64,000 bases of DNA from Pararhizobium sp. GTDB lineage: Bacteria > Pseudomonadota > Alphaproteobacteria > Rhizobiales > Rhizobiaceae. The notes under the pieces are model-generated. The model made no database searches. It had not been told where the DNA came from and saw only the letters and a program-made list of their open reading frames with translations. The translations under genes and the position numbers were made by a program. Below are positions 28,092 through 37,513 of this stretch, piece by piece. Position 1 is the stretch's first letter. Each line of letters starts with the position of its first letter. The stretch spans positions 248,001 to 312,000 of the forward strand of contig CP051237.1 in the NCBI GenBank assembly GCA_017794825.1. The letters are read 5' to 3'.

Positions 28092-28673
28092 TCATACCGG
28101 CTGGCCGTTGGAGAGGCCGTCGCGACGCGTGCGCTTCTGGTCGAGCCTGCGGCGGCGCTGGCTCTGAAAGGCGGCGACGCTCAGATAGGCGATCAGATAG
28201 GCGCCGACGCCGAATACAAGCGCAAATGGCAGGCAACCCACCGCCATCGGCTTCAGGATCGGACCCCAGATCTGGGAAAAATCCAGATGTCTGAACAACT
28301 GGCCAAGGTCGATGACCCGATTGGTTTCCTGAAAATCGTCGGTCATGATCCGGTTGCCGAGCTTGTAGCTGGCGGTCCAGATGAAGGGAAAGGTCAGCGG
28401 GTTTCCGAAGGCGGTGCCAAGCGCGGATGCTATTATATTTCCCGCAAGCACATAGGCGAGCGCCGCTGCGATCACGAAATGCAGCCCGAGAAATGGCGTC
28501 CAGGAAGCGATAACTCCAGCCGCTACGCCGGCTGCGATGGCGTGCGGCGTCGCCGTAAGCCGTAATATCCGCTTTCCGAAATACTGGAACGACCGTGAGA
28601 AGGACCGCCGCGGCCAAAGGAAAACGCGTATCCTTTCAATAAAACCAGCAGGTTTGCGTCGGCGAAAGAGCAT
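28092..28673 (-). CDS. DUF2062 membrane protein
   Basis: Conserved 193-residue protein with basic N-terminus and three hydrophobic helices. The DUF2062 core is visible: [37 protein letters not shown] and [16 protein letters not shown]. No biochemical function is established for the family. It sits between rel and acpS on the same strand. A charged tail rich in Gln and Arg ends the protein. Confidence 0.9.
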   Translation of the reverse strand: MLFRRRKPAGFIERIRVFLWPRRSFSRSFQYFGKRILRLTATPHAIAAGVAAGVIASWTPFLGLHFVIAAALAYVLAGNIIASALGTAFGNPLTFPFIWTASYKLGNRIMTDDFQETNRVIDLGQLFRHLDFSQIWGPILKPMAVGCLPFALVFGVGAYLIAYLSVAAFQSQRRRRLDQKRTRRDGLSNGQPV

Positions 28674-28801
28674 GTGTCGATGATCGAGAACGGGTGCGGC
28701 TATCTGGAATCAATGTACATGGTTGCGTTTGGGAAAACAGTCCCTTTGTGCACCGGTGGGGTTTAACAAATCCTGATTCGCCGGCAAATCTGTGGCCACG
28801 T

Positions 28802-31018
28802 CTAATCATATATGCGAGCAGCGTCGCTGACGCAGGAAAGTCCCTTCAATGTGCTGACAAGCTTGTTCAGGTGCTTGAGGTCCCAGACGCCGAGATCGAA
28901 TTTCATCTCGGTGAAATCATCGGCCACCCTGACCATCGTCAGCATGTTGATGTTGGTGTCGCTCGCGGCGATCGTCTGCGCTACGTCAGCAAGCGTTCCG
29001 GGCTCGTTCAATGCGTTGACCGTGACACGAGCGTTGAACCTCCTGTCGCCGGCCTGGTCGATATCCCAGCGCACGTCGATCCAGCGTTCCGGCTTGTCGT
29101 CGAACTCTGTCAGTTTGGGAGACTGGATCGGATAGATCGTGATGCCCTGGCCCGGCTCCATAATGCCGACGATGCGGTCGCCCGGCACCGCCCCGCCCTT
29201 GCCGAATGAGACCGGAAGTTCACCGCCTGCTCCCCGGATCGGCAGGGCATCGTCGGCGGCCCGGTCCTTGGCGCCCTTGCGTGCCTTCGATCGACCGGGA
29301 ATGCGGAAGATCATGCCGGCGGCGCTGCGCAGGTTGAACCAGCCCTCGTCGGAGGGAGATTGCCTGATCGCCATGCGTTCGCTTTTGTGGTCTGGATGGA
29401 TCGCAAGCAGCACGTCTCGGGAGGACAGTTCGCCACGGCCGACAGCGGCGATCGCGTCCTCGACGTCCTTGTAGCCGACCCGGTGCAGCACCGGTTTCAG
29501 GTCATCGCGCGTGAAGACCTCGCCTGCCCGGCTGAACGCCCTCTCAATGATCCGGAAACCAAGGCCTGAATACTGCTTGCGCACTGCCGCGCGGGTTGCG
29601 CGGCGGATGGCGTGCCGCGCCTTGCCGGTCACGACAATCTCTTCCCAGGCGGGCGGCGGCACCTGCACGCCGGACCGGATGATTTCCACTTCGTCGCCGT
29701 TGCTGAGACGTGTGACCAGCGGCATGATCCGGCCGTTGATTTTCACGCCCACGCAGGTGTCTCCAATGTCGGTGTGAACCGCATAGGCGAAATCGATCGG
29801 AGTGGCGCCGCGCGGCAGGGCGATCAGCTGCCCCTTTGGCGTGAAGCAGAACACCTGGTCGTGGAACAATTCCAGCTTGGTGTGTTCAAGAAATTCTTCG
29901 GGATTGTCGCCTGTCGACAATTGTTCGATCGTGTGCCGCAGCCAGGAATAGGCTCTGGAATCCTCCGGAATCGAAGCGTCGCCGATCTTGTCCTTGTAGA
30001 GGCTGTGGGCGGCAACGCCGTATTCTGCGATCTCGTGCATTCGCTGGGTGCGGATCTGCAGTTCCACGCGTTGCCGCGACGGCCCGATGATCGTCGTGTG
30101 AATGGATCGGTAGTCGTTCTGCTTCGGCGTGGAGATGTAGTCCTTGAAGCGGCCGGGCACGACGGACCATCGTGTGTGCACGATGCCAAGAGCGCGATAG
30201 CAGTCGTCCAGATCATTGACGATGATGCGGAAGCCGTAGAGATCCGACAACTGTTCGAAGGACAGCGACTTGGACTGCATCTTGCGAAAGATCGAATATG
30301 GTTTCTTCTGCCGGCCGCTGACCTTTGCCTCCAGGCCTTTCTCGACGAAGAGCTCCTGCAGCTCCGTCTCGATCTTCTTGATGATGCCCTTGTTTTTCTT
30401 CGTCAGCTCCTCAAGCCGCGCCGATACGGTCTCGAAGGCCTCGCGGTTGAGATGCTGGAATGAGAGCTGCTCCAGTTCCTCGCGCATGTCCTGCATGCCC
30501 ATGCGTCCGGCCAGCGGCGCATAGATGTCCATCGTCTCCTCGGCGATGCGCGCGCGCTTGTCGGCGGCCACATGATCCAGCGTTCGCATGTTATGCAGCC
30601 GGTCGGCCAGCTTGACGAGCAGCACCCGCACGTCGTCCGAAACGGCGAGCAGGAGCTTGCGGAGATTTTCAGCCTGCTTGGCGCGCTTGGTGACCAGATC
30701 GAGTTTCTTGATCTTGGTCAGCCCTTCGACAAGCGCGCCGATATCCTCTCCGAAGAGTTCGTCAATCTCGTCGCGCGTCGCGGTGGTGTCCTCGATCGTG
30801 TCATGCAACAGGGCGACCGCTATGGTCGATTCATCCAGATGCATGTCGGTCAGAATCGCGGCGACCTCGAGAGGATGCGATATGTAGGGATCGCCGCTCG
30901 CCCGCGTCTGCTTGCCGTGTTTTTGCATGGCATAGACGTAAGCCTTGTTCAGCAGGGCTTCGTTGACGTCAGGCTTGTATTTGTGCACGCGCTCGACGAG
31001 CTCGTACTGACGCATCAT
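28802..31018 (-). CDS. rel: Bifunctional (p)ppGpp synthetase/hydrolase, Rel/SpoT type
   Basis: Makes and degrades the stringent-response alarmone. From ATG 31018 (MMRQYELVERV) it is 738 residues, the usual alphaproteobacterial size. Domains in order: HD hydrolase (HDTIEDT near residue 75), synthetase (YGFRIIVNDLDDCYRALG, around residues 260-320), TGS (residues about 385-445, IDFAYAVHTDIGD), helical region, and C-terminal ACT (residues about 665-735). Both catalytic halves look intact. The terminator hairpin after rpoZ lies just upstream. Confidence 0.97.
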   Translation of the reverse strand: MMRQYELVERVHKYKPDVNEALLNKAYVYAMQKHGKQTRASGDPYISHPLEVAAILTDMHLDESTIAVALLHDTIEDTTATRDEIDELFGEDIGALVEGLTKIKKLDLVTKRAKQAENLRKLLLAVSDDVRVLLVKLADRLHNMRTLDHVAADKRARIAEETMDIYAPLAGRMGMQDMREELEQLSFQHLNREAFETVSARLEELTKKNKGIIKKIETELQELFVEKGLEAKVSGRQKKPYSIFRKMQSKSLSFEQLSDLYGFRIIVNDLDDCYRALGIVHTRWSVVPGRFKDYISTPKQNDYRSIHTTIIGPSRQRVELQIRTQRMHEIAEYGVAAHSLYKDKIGDASIPEDSRAYSWLRHTIEQLSTGDNPEEFLEHTKLELFHDQVFCFTPKGQLIALPRGATPIDFAYAVHTDIGDTCVGVKINGRIMPLVTRLSNGDEVEIIRSGVQVPPPAWEEIVVTGKARHAIRRATRAAVRKQYSGLGFRIIERAFSRAGEVFTRDDLKPVLHRVGYKDVEDAIAAVGRGELSSRDVLLAIHPDHKSERMAIRQSPSDEGWFNLRSAAGMIFRIPGRSKARKGAKDRAADDALPIRGAGGELPVSFGKGGAVPGDRIVGIMEPGQGITIYPIQSPKLTEFDDKPERWIDVRWDIDQAGDRRFNARVTVNALNEPGTLADVAQTIAASDTNINMLTMVRVADDFTEMKFDLGVWDLKHLNKLVSTLKGLSCVSDAARIYD

Positions 31019-31076
31019 TGACCGTATAACTCCACACAATCAGGCGTGGCGGGAACTCTGCCCGACAAAAACAAAA

Positions 31077-31100
31077 TGCGCCGGAAAGGACCCCGGCGCA
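31077..31100 (-). terminator. Rho-independent terminator after rpoZ
   Basis: TGCGCCGG at 31077-31084 pairs perfectly with CCGGCGCA at 31093-31100. On the minus strand the stem is followed at once by TTTTGTTTTTG. It lies between the rpoZ stop and the rel start, so it should end or attenuate the rpoZ transcript before rel. Confidence 0.8.
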
Positions 31101-31137
31101 CCGAACATTGTTCATATCGTGACACCACCGAAGTGGT

Positions 31138-31557
31138 TCAATAGTCGTCGCTTTTTTCCGGCGGCACAAGTCCCTCGATGCCTGCCAGCAGTTCTTCTTC
31201 CGACATGCGGTCGAAAGCGACACCCTCGCCTTCAGGCTGCGGCGCGTCTTCTGCGGCGACGCCTTCCGGCGCTGCGGACTGATCGGTCGTCTCGAGCAGG
31301 GACGCCGGATCGGGCTCCGGTTCGTCGACTTCCACATGCTTCTGCAGGGAGTGGATGAGGTCTTCCTTCAGATCGCCCGGAGACAGCGTCTCGTCGGCGA
31401 TTTCGCGCAATGCAACAACCGGATTCTTGTCGTTGTCCCGATCAACCGTGATCATGGCGCCTTGGGAAACCTGGCGGGCGCGGTGGCTGGCGAGCAGCAC
31501 GAGATCGAAACGGTTGTCTACTTTGTCGATACAGTCTTCGACGGTGACGCGGGCCAT
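31138..31557 (-). CDS. rpoZ: RNA polymerase omega subunit
   Basis: Small subunit that assists beta' folding and assembly. The N-terminal core is typical ([39 protein letters not shown]). At 139 residues it has an acidic C-terminal extension of about 60 residues (Glu/Pro/Ala rich), usual for Rhizobiales. rpoZ precedes rel on the same strand, separated by the terminator hairpin. Confidence 0.97.
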   Translation of the reverse strand: MARVTVEDCIDKVDNRFDLVLLASHRARQVSQGAMITVDRDNDKNPVVALREIADETLSPGDLKEDLIHSLQKHVEVDEPEPDPASLLETTDQSAAPEGVAAEDAPQPEGEGVAFDRMSEEELLAGIEGLVPPEKSDDY

Positions 31558-31901
31558 GGCCTGTCCTTTGTTAAATCATTCGTTCATGGATTACGGAGCC
31601 AGATACTCCTTAATCTTCAGTTTTTCAAGCGAATTGGGCGATATTGCGGTGTACGGCTTTGCAAACGCCTCTCCCGCCTGTCAGCAGCAATAAAATTCTG
31701 CGAAAATGCTTGCCTCTTTGCAAACACAAAAATATGTCTGTATGCCACAAACGAGACATTTCACCGCGCAATGACTTTATACTCTATGTAGTTTCTTTTG
31801 GTCTTTTTAGTTTATCTGTTATGTTAAAAACTGTAAGCTATACTCTTTCTAATTTCTGCTTTATGATTTATTCTGGTAAAAAAACAACTACAGGGTTATA
31901 A
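31558..31901. other. AT-rich divergent promoter region between rpoZ and NYN gene
   Basis: A 344-bp gap, clearly more AT-rich than the flanking genes, especially at 31700-31900. It must contain the rpoZ promoter (leftward) and the NYN-gene promoter (rightward). I see no convincing coding frame, RNA gene or strong inverted repeat. Confidence 0.7.
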
Positions 31902-32489
31902 ATGTTTGATTCTCGCGAAAAAATATCTCTCTTTATTGACGGGGCCAATCTTTATGCAACAGCAAAGAGCCTCGGGTTTGATATAGACTACCGAAAACTT
32001 CTTAAGGCTTTCAACCAACGTGGTTACCTCCTGCGCGCCTATTACTACACGGCTGTCGTGGAAGACCAGGAATATTCGTCCATTCGTCCCCTGATTGATT
32101 GGCTCGACTACAATGGCTACCGCGTAGTCACAAAGCCAGCGAAGGAATTTACCGACGTGAGCGGTCGCCGCAAGATCAAGGGGAACATGGATATCGAACT
32201 GGCCGTTGACGCCATGGAACAGGCGAGCACTGTCGATCATCTTGTGATCTTTTCCGGCGATGGCGATTTCGCCAGCCTGGTTTCCGCCTTGCAACGCCGC
32301 GGACGCAAGGTTTCGGTCGTCTCCACGCTCGCAACGCAGCCGGTCATGATCGCAGACGCCCTGCGTCGCCAGGCCGACAATTTCATTGATCTTGCGGACC
32401 TCAAGGATGAAGTCGGACGCGCGCCGTCGGACAGGAGTTCACGCGCTCCGATGATGGACGAAGAAGAAGAGTACGACCTGCAGCACTGA
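31902..32489 (+). CDS. NYN-domain protein (LabA/DUF88 family)
   Basis: Predicted PIN-like RNase of 195 residues. The acidic active-site residues of the NYN fold are visible: Asp in SLFIDGANLYA (residue 13 region), Asp in KGNMDIELAVDAM near residue 97, and the Asp cluster FSGDGDFASLV near residue 120. The family acts on RNA in the few cases studied. It is divergent from rpoZ and followed 87 bp later by the uracil-DNA glycosylase gene. Confidence 0.92.
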   Translation: MFDSREKISLFIDGANLYATAKSLGFDIDYRKLLKAFNQRGYLLRAYYYTAVVEDQEYSSIRPLIDWLDYNGYRVVTKPAKEFTDVSGRRKIKGNMDIELAVDAMEQASTVDHLVIFSGDGDFASLVSALQRRGRKVSVVSTLATQPVMIADALRRQADNFIDLADLKDEVGRAPSDRSSRAPMMDEEEEYDLQH

Positions 32490-32576
32490 ACACGATCTGG
32501 CTCAATCCACAACGAACGCTGATTTTTTCGTTTCACTGATTGCGAGTCACGTAGCGCATCGTAAATAGTCGTCGGC

Positions 32577-33236
32577 ATGACGACACCCATCGACCCTCCA
32601 CGCGATTGTCCGCTTTGCCCGCGCCTGCATGAATTCATCGCAAGCCAACGGCTTTCGCATCCTGATTGGCATAACGCGCCCGTCGACACCTGGTACCCTG
32701 CAGGCGGTCCGAACGGGGTCAGACTTCTGATCGTCGGCCTGGCGCCGGGTCTGCGCGGCGCAAACCGGACGGGCCGGCCGTTCACGGGCGACTACGCAGG
32801 CGATCTGCTTTACGCGACCTTGAACCGGTTCAACTTGTCGAAGGGCCGGTTCGAAGCCCGCCCTGACGACGGGCTTCAACTGATTGACACAGCCATAACC
32901 AACTCGGTGCGTTGCGTGCCGCCGGAAAACAAACCGACCTCCAGCGAAATCAACACCTGCCGACAGTTCCTTCTGACGTCGCTCGACGTCATGCAAAACC
33001 TTCGTGTCATACTGACACTTGGCAAGATCGCGCACGACTCCACGATCCGGGCGCTTGGCGGAAGGGTCGCCGCCCATCCCTTCAGCCATGGCGGCGAGAC
33101 CGAGATTGGCGGCCTTTCGATCGTTTCCAGCTATCACTGCTCGCGCTACAACACGAACACCGGTCGATTGACCGAGCCGATGTTTCATCAGGTATTCCGG
33201 CAAATCTCCGATCTGCTGTCGCAATCCGGACGTTGA
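32577..33236 (+). CDS. Uracil-DNA glycosylase, family 5 (UdgB-like)
   Basis: Base-excision repair enzyme removing uracil and related damage. The 219-residue protein has the N-terminal cysteine pair of the [4Fe-4S] site (CPLCPRL), the motif GLAPGLRGANRTGRPFTGD characteristic of family 5 near residue 55, and cysteines in NSVRCVPPENKP and NTCRQF completing the cluster. The C-terminal motif HCSRYNTNTGR retains the histidine. It is probably co-transcribed with the NYN gene. Confidence 0.92.
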   Translation: MTTPIDPPRDCPLCPRLHEFIASQRLSHPDWHNAPVDTWYPAGGPNGVRLLIVGLAPGLRGANRTGRPFTGDYAGDLLYATLNRFNLSKGRFEARPDDGLQLIDTAITNSVRCVPPENKPTSSEINTCRQFLLTSLDVMQNLRVILTLGKIAHDSTIRALGGRVAAHPFSHGGETEIGGLSIVSSYHCSRYNTNTGRLTEPMFHQVFRQISDLLSQSGR

Positions 33237-33303
33237 CAGCGCCGTCAATCCATAATTGGCTGCAATCCGGACGTCATCCAATCGATCAGCACGGGAGACA
33301 CGC

Positions 33304-34548
33304 ATGCAGATTGCAGTTCTTGGCGGCGGCGTCGTCGGCATCACCGCAGCCTATGAACTTCAAAAGGACGGTCATCAGGTCACCGTTATCGAAAAGAACG
33401 ATACGGTCGGCTCTGAAACGAGCTGGGGAAACGCCGGCCTGATCGCGCCCGGCCACTCCTTTACCTGGTCCTCGCCGTCGGCGCCGATGACCATGCTGAA
33501 GTCCCTGGTGTCTCCAAACCAGTCCATTCGATTCAAACCTTCGCTCGACCCGAACCTGTGGAGCTGGTCCCTCAAGTTCCTCGCCCAGTGCTCGCAATCC
33601 CGCTCGGCGCGCAACACGGAGCGCAAATATCGCCTTGCGTCCTATTCCCAGACGATCCTTCACGAGACAATTCGCGACACCGAGATCGATTATGACCGCG
33701 TCGATCGGGGCATCCTCTATTTCTATCGCGATCCGGCGAAACTCGAGGCCGGCGTTCAGCACATGCGCATCATGGAAGAGCTAGGACACCGTATCGACGT
33801 GCTCGACCGGGCGCAGGTCCTGCAGCTGGAGCCGGCGCTGTCAGCCGTCGGGCACAAGATCGCAGGCGGCGTATACTGCCCCACCGACGAGAGCGGCAGT
33901 TGCCACAAATTCACCACCGGACTTGCCGAACATATCACGCGGAACGGCGGAGAAATCCGCACCGGCGAAACCATTACCGCGCTTGAAGCCGAAGGCGACA
34001 GGATCACGGCTGTCCGCACCGACAGGGAAACACTGAAAGCCGATCTCTATGTCATGGCGCTCGGCAATGGCAGCCCGTTCCTCTCGCGCACGATCGGCGA
34101 GCCCCTGCCGATCTATCCGGTCAAGGGATATTCGCTTACCCTTCCGGTCGGCAACAATCCCAACCCGCCCACGGTCGGTTCGGTCGACGAGGAAAACCTC
34201 GTCGCCGTGTCGCGCTTCGGCGATCAGGTTCGGGTGACCGCCACCGCCGAGATCGCCGGTCACGACCGCAGCCACCGGCCGGATGATTTCCGGTTCATGG
34301 CCGATGTCGTCCGCGAGCTTTATCCGGACGGGGCCGACCATGACCGGCCTCATATGTGGGCGGGTCTGCGGCCCATGACGCCCACCAATCTGCCCTATAT
34401 CGGCCGCCGTAAACACGCCAACCTCTACTACGACACCGGCCACGGGCACATCGGCTGGACGATGTCCCACGGCTCGGCGCGCATACTCGCTGACGTGGTG
34501 GCGGGGCGCGCGCCGGCGCTCGATCTTGCTTCGATCAATGATGGCTGA
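33304..34548 (+). CDS. FAD-dependent D-amino acid dehydrogenase, DadA-like
   Basis: Membrane-associated or soluble flavoprotein that deaminates D-amino acids to imino acids. It has 414 residues from ATG 33304, starting with the FAD dinucleotide-binding motif AVLGGGVVGITAAYEL. NAGLIAPGHSFTWSSP is typical of DadA, and the C-terminal FAD segment is HMWAGLRPMTPTNLPYIGR with GHGHIGWTMSHGSARI. It is followed within 10 bp by an Asp/Glu racemase-like gene and then RidA, which fits D-amino-acid catabolism. Confidence 0.92.
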   Translation: MQIAVLGGGVVGITAAYELQKDGHQVTVIEKNDTVGSETSWGNAGLIAPGHSFTWSSPSAPMTMLKSLVSPNQSIRFKPSLDPNLWSWSLKFLAQCSQSRSARNTERKYRLASYSQTILHETIRDTEIDYDRVDRGILYFYRDPAKLEAGVQHMRIMEELGHRIDVLDRAQVLQLEPALSAVGHKIAGGVYCPTDESGSCHKFTTGLAEHITRNGGEIRTGETITALEAEGDRITAVRTDRETLKADLYVMALGNGSPFLSRTIGEPLPIYPVKGYSLTLPVGNNPNPPTVGSVDEENLVAVSRFGDQVRVTATAEIAGHDRSHRPDDFRFMADVVRELYPDGADHDRPHMWAGLRPMTPTNLPYIGRRKHANLYYDTGHGHIGWTMSHGSARILADVVAGRAPALDLASINDG

Positions 34549-34558
34549 GGATATTGCA

Positions 34559-35368
34559 ATGACCCTCGATGTCGCCGACTTCCTTGACATTGGAACCCTC
34601 CCCTGCACGCTCGACGGCGGAGTCGCCTCCCGCGCCGCGATTGGCTTGATCGTCCTGGCGACGGACCAGACCATGGAGCACGAGTTTCGGACGCTCATGC
34701 CCGCCGCCGGAATAGGGCTCTACTGTACCCGTGTGTTCAACGACGCCGATATCACTCCGGAAACGCTGAAGGCCATCGGACCGCGCATCGCGCCGGCAAC
34801 CGAACTCATCATGCCCGGTCTCGACCTCGACGTGATCGGGTTCGGCTGCACCGCGGCCGCCATGGCGATGGGCGAGGACGCGATTTTCCGCGAAATTCGA
34901 AAAGTTCGTCCGGGCATAGAGTGCACAACGCCCATCACCGCTGCGTTTGCCGCATTCCGCGCCTTCGAAGCCCGGCGCATCGGCGTTATCACCCCCTACG
35001 AACCGGCCGTCAACGAGATCGTCCGCGCCTATCTGGAAGATCGCGGCGTGCATGTGGCGGCATTCGGCACCTACAACAAGATGGATGATCGCGAGGCCGC
35101 GCGCATCGATCTCGATTCGATCGCGCGAGGCGTCGGCGCGCTCGCCGAAGCCACGCCGCTGGACGCCGTTTTCATTTCGTGCACGTCCTTGAGGCTCGCG
35201 GAACGGCTGCCCGAGATTGAAGCCGCCGCCGGACTCCCTGTCACATCCAGCGATCACGCGATGGCCTGGCACTGCCTGCGGCTCGCGGGCCTGGATGACA
35301 CCGTCGCGAAAGCCGGCAGGCTCTTCACTCTCCCGCTGAAACAGCCGGACGCCGCGTTGACATCCTGA
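34559..35368 (+). CDS. Asp/Glu racemase superfamily protein (maleate isomerase/EutA-like)
   Basis: Member of the cofactor-independent racemase/isomerase fold with two catalytic cysteines, seen as GFGCTAAAM and FISCTSLRLA. The overall pattern (TPITAAFAAFRAFEARRIGVITPY) is that of the maleate isomerase/arylmalonate decarboxylase/EutA branch rather than glutamate racemase. I chose ATG 34559 (269 residues) because GAGG, overlapping the previous stop, lies 8 bp upstream; ATGs at 34538 and 34541 are alternatives. The substrate is probably an acidic amino acid or derivative, by context. Confidence 0.85.
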   Translation: MTLDVADFLDIGTLPCTLDGGVASRAAIGLIVLATDQTMEHEFRTLMPAAGIGLYCTRVFNDADITPETLKAIGPRIAPATELIMPGLDLDVIGFGCTAAAMAMGEDAIFREIRKVRPGIECTTPITAAFAAFRAFEARRIGVITPYEPAVNEIVRAYLEDRGVHVAAFGTYNKMDDREAARIDLDSIARGVGALAEATPLDAVFISCTSLRLAERLPEIEAAAGLPVTSSDHAMAWHCLRLAGLDDTVAKAGRLFTLPLKQPDAALTS

Positions 35369-35439
35369 CGGGCATTGACCAGAAGGATGCTTCCAGAGCG
35401 GCGGATCCCGCCTATTTCATCGTTACGGACAAGGAGAAC

Positions 35440-35796
35440 ATGATGAGTGACATCAAACGGATCGACGTTGGCGCCCGGATGAGCCAGGCCGTCGTGCACG
35501 GCAACACGGTCTACACCGCCGGCCAGGTCGCGCTTCGCGCTCCCGGCGCTTCCGTGGCGGAGCAGACGAAGGACATCCTCGCGCGGATCGACGAACTTCT
35601 GGCCGAAGCCGGCACATCCAAGGAGAAGCTGCTGATCGCCACAATCTGGCTGTCCGACATGGCGGGCTTCAGCGAAATGAACGAGGTCTGGGACGCCTGG
35701 GTCGCGCCTGGCGCAACACCCGGTCGCGCTTGCGTCGAATCGAAACTCGCCGCGCCGCAATTCACCGTCGAAATCCAGGTCATCGCTGCGATCTGA
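35440..35796 (+). CDS. RidA-family enamine/imine deaminase
   Basis: Hydrolyses reactive enamine and imine intermediates to keto acids and ammonia. The 118-residue protein keeps the key arginine in GRACVESKLA (equivalent to Arg105 of RidA) and the glutamate in TVEIQVIAAI. It is 71 bp after the racemase-like gene. Together with the upstream flavoprotein, which makes imino acids, it gives the module a complete deamination route. Starts at 35440 and 35443 are both ATG. Confidence 0.92.
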   Translation: MMSDIKRIDVGARMSQAVVHGNTVYTAGQVALRAPGASVAEQTKDILARIDELLAEAGTSKEKLLIATIWLSDMAGFSEMNEVWDAWVAPGATPGRACVESKLAAPQFTVEIQVIAAI

Positions 35797-35867
35797 TTTC
35801 CGCTGGCAACGGATCGGCGCGCCAAGCGCCGGTTCGGCACCACCATCTTGCGCCACGCATATGCTTG

Positions 35868-36341
35868 CTACCCGCGATCGCGCAGAAGCCTGGCCTTTTG
35901 GCGATCCCAGTCGCGCTTCATCTCGGTCTGGCGCTTGTCATGCTCCTTCTTGCCGCGCGCCAGCGCGATCTCGAGCTTGGCGATGCCGCGATCGTTGAAA
36001 TAGATCTTCAACGGCACCAGCGACATGCCCTCGCGCTGAACAGCGCCGATGAGTTTTCGGACCTCGCGCGCGTTCAGGAGCAGCTTGCGGTGCCGCCGCG
36101 GCTCGTGATTGAAGCGGTTCGCCTGCAGATATTCCGGAATATGCGAATTAATCAGCCAGATCTCGCCATTTTCTTCGGTCGCGTAGGACTCGGCGATATT
36201 CGCCTTGCCCTGGCGCAGGCTCTTCACCTCGGTGCCGGTGAGAACCAGCCCGGCCTCGAAGGTCTCAATGATCTCGTAGTTGAACCGGGCCTTGCGGTTT
36301 TCAGCAGCAATCCTGCCCCGGGGTTTTGCCCCTTTAGCCAT
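35868..36341 (-). CDS. smpB: SsrA-binding protein SmpB
   Basis: Binds tmRNA and brings it to stalled ribosomes for trans-translation. The 157-residue protein has the family core [37 protein letters not shown] and [20 protein letters not shown], and a basic tail ([19 protein letters not shown]) that enters the mRNA channel. It follows dapA by 25 bp on the same strand, the common Rhizobiales pairing. Confidence 0.97.
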   Translation of the reverse strand: MAKGAKPRGRIAAENRKARFNYEIIETFEAGLVLTGTEVKSLRQGKANIAESYATEENGEIWLINSHIPEYLQANRFNHEPRRHRKLLLNAREVRKLIGAVQREGMSLVPLKIYFNDRGIAKLEIALARGKKEHDKRQTEMKRDWDRQKARLLRDRG

Positions 36342-36366
36342 GTCTTACGAATTCCCCTGCGATTTC

Positions 36367-37248
36367 TCAGTTCAGGAGACCCGCGTGGCGCATCGCATCG
36401 TCTATGATCGCACGCGTATCCGGAGCGACCGATACAAGCGGTCTGCGCAGGGAGTCAGCCATGTGGCCGAGCTTGTTGAGCGCATATTTCGCGCCCGCCG
36501 GGTTCGGCTCGACGAACAGCGCCTGATGCAACGGCATCAGCCGGTCCTGGTATTCAAGCGCCAGCGCGTAGTTTCCGTTCCGCGTCGCCGCCTGGAATTC
36601 CGAGCAAAGGCGCGGCGCGACATTGGCGGTCACCGAGATGCAACCGACCCCGCCATGCGCGTTGAAGCCCAGCGCGGTGGCGTCCTCGCCGGATAGCTGG
36701 ATGAACTCCTTGCCGCAGGCATGCCGCTGCAGCGACGCCCGGTCCATCTTCGCCGTCGCGTCCTTGACCCCGACGATATTGTCGAATTCGCTCGAAAGCG
36801 CAGCCATGGTCTCAACGCTCATGTCGATCACCGAGCGGCCGGGAATATTGTAGATGAATATCGGCAGCGACGTGGCGTTGGCGATGGCCGAGTAATGCTC
36901 GTACAGGCCTCTCTGATTGGGCTTGTTGTAATAGGGAGTAACAACGAGAACGGCGTCGGCGTTGGCGCTTTCGGCGTGCTTCGCCAGCTCGATGGCCTCG
37001 CGTGTGCTGTTCGAACCGGCGCCGGCGATCACCGGCACGCGCTTGCTCGCAACCTCCACGCATATCTCGACGACACGTTTGTGTTCATCGTGGCTCAGGG
37101 TCGGGGATTCACCGGTCGTGCCGACTGGCACAAGACCGTTGCTTCCTTCTGAAATCTGCCATTCCACGAAGGCGCGGAACGCCGGTTCGTCCAGCGCGCC
37201 ATTCTCGTCGAAAGGCGTGACAAGCGCTGGGAGTGACCCTGTGAACAT
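36367..37248 (-). CDS. dapA: 4-hydroxy-tetrahydrodipicolinate synthase
   Basis: Condenses pyruvate with aspartate semialdehyde in lysine and meso-diaminopimelate synthesis. The 293-residue aldolase-fold protein has the Schiff-base lysine in VGVKDAT near residue 162, the tyrosine of [16 protein letters not shown], the conserved TTGESPTLS and IYNIPGRS. Start ATG 37248. It lies upstream of smpB in a two-gene operon and is divergent from the lytic transglycosylase. Confidence 0.97.
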   Translation of the reverse strand: MFTGSLPALVTPFDENGALDEPAFRAFVEWQISEGSNGLVPVGTTGESPTLSHDEHKRVVEICVEVASKRVPVIAGAGSNSTREAIELAKHAESANADAVLVVTPYYNKPNQRGLYEHYSAIANATSLPIFIYNIPGRSVIDMSVETMAALSSEFDNIVGVKDATAKMDRASLQRHACGKEFIQLSGEDATALGFNAHGGVGCISVTANVAPRLCSEFQAATRNGNYALALEYQDRLMPLHQALFVEPNPAGAKYALNKLGHMADSLRRPLVSVAPDTRAIIDDAMRHAGLLN

Positions 37249-37513
37249 TTCATCTCCTGACAGTTCCGACGTTCCCCTTTTTACAACGAGGGACGTCTTT
37301 TCTAACCCGTTCGGCCATCAGGCCAAAAGGCGCTGCACCATAGTCCCGCTCCCCTCCCATCGCAAGCGCTAACCGCGCGCGTTTTCGATACGGGAAACTT
37401 TCCATTAACGCTCTTTTCATCGATGTCTGAGACCCTGAGCCGTGACGCCCCCCGGCCGGGAAAGCCGGACGTGCGTCCCGACTTACGCCGCATTTTCACG
37501 GTCAGATAAAGCC

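Noticed and set aside
31740..31890. AT-rich tract as possible small RNA or phage-derived DNA.
   Set aside because: No stable inverted repeat or T-run terminator inside; it is explained as a divergent promoter region.
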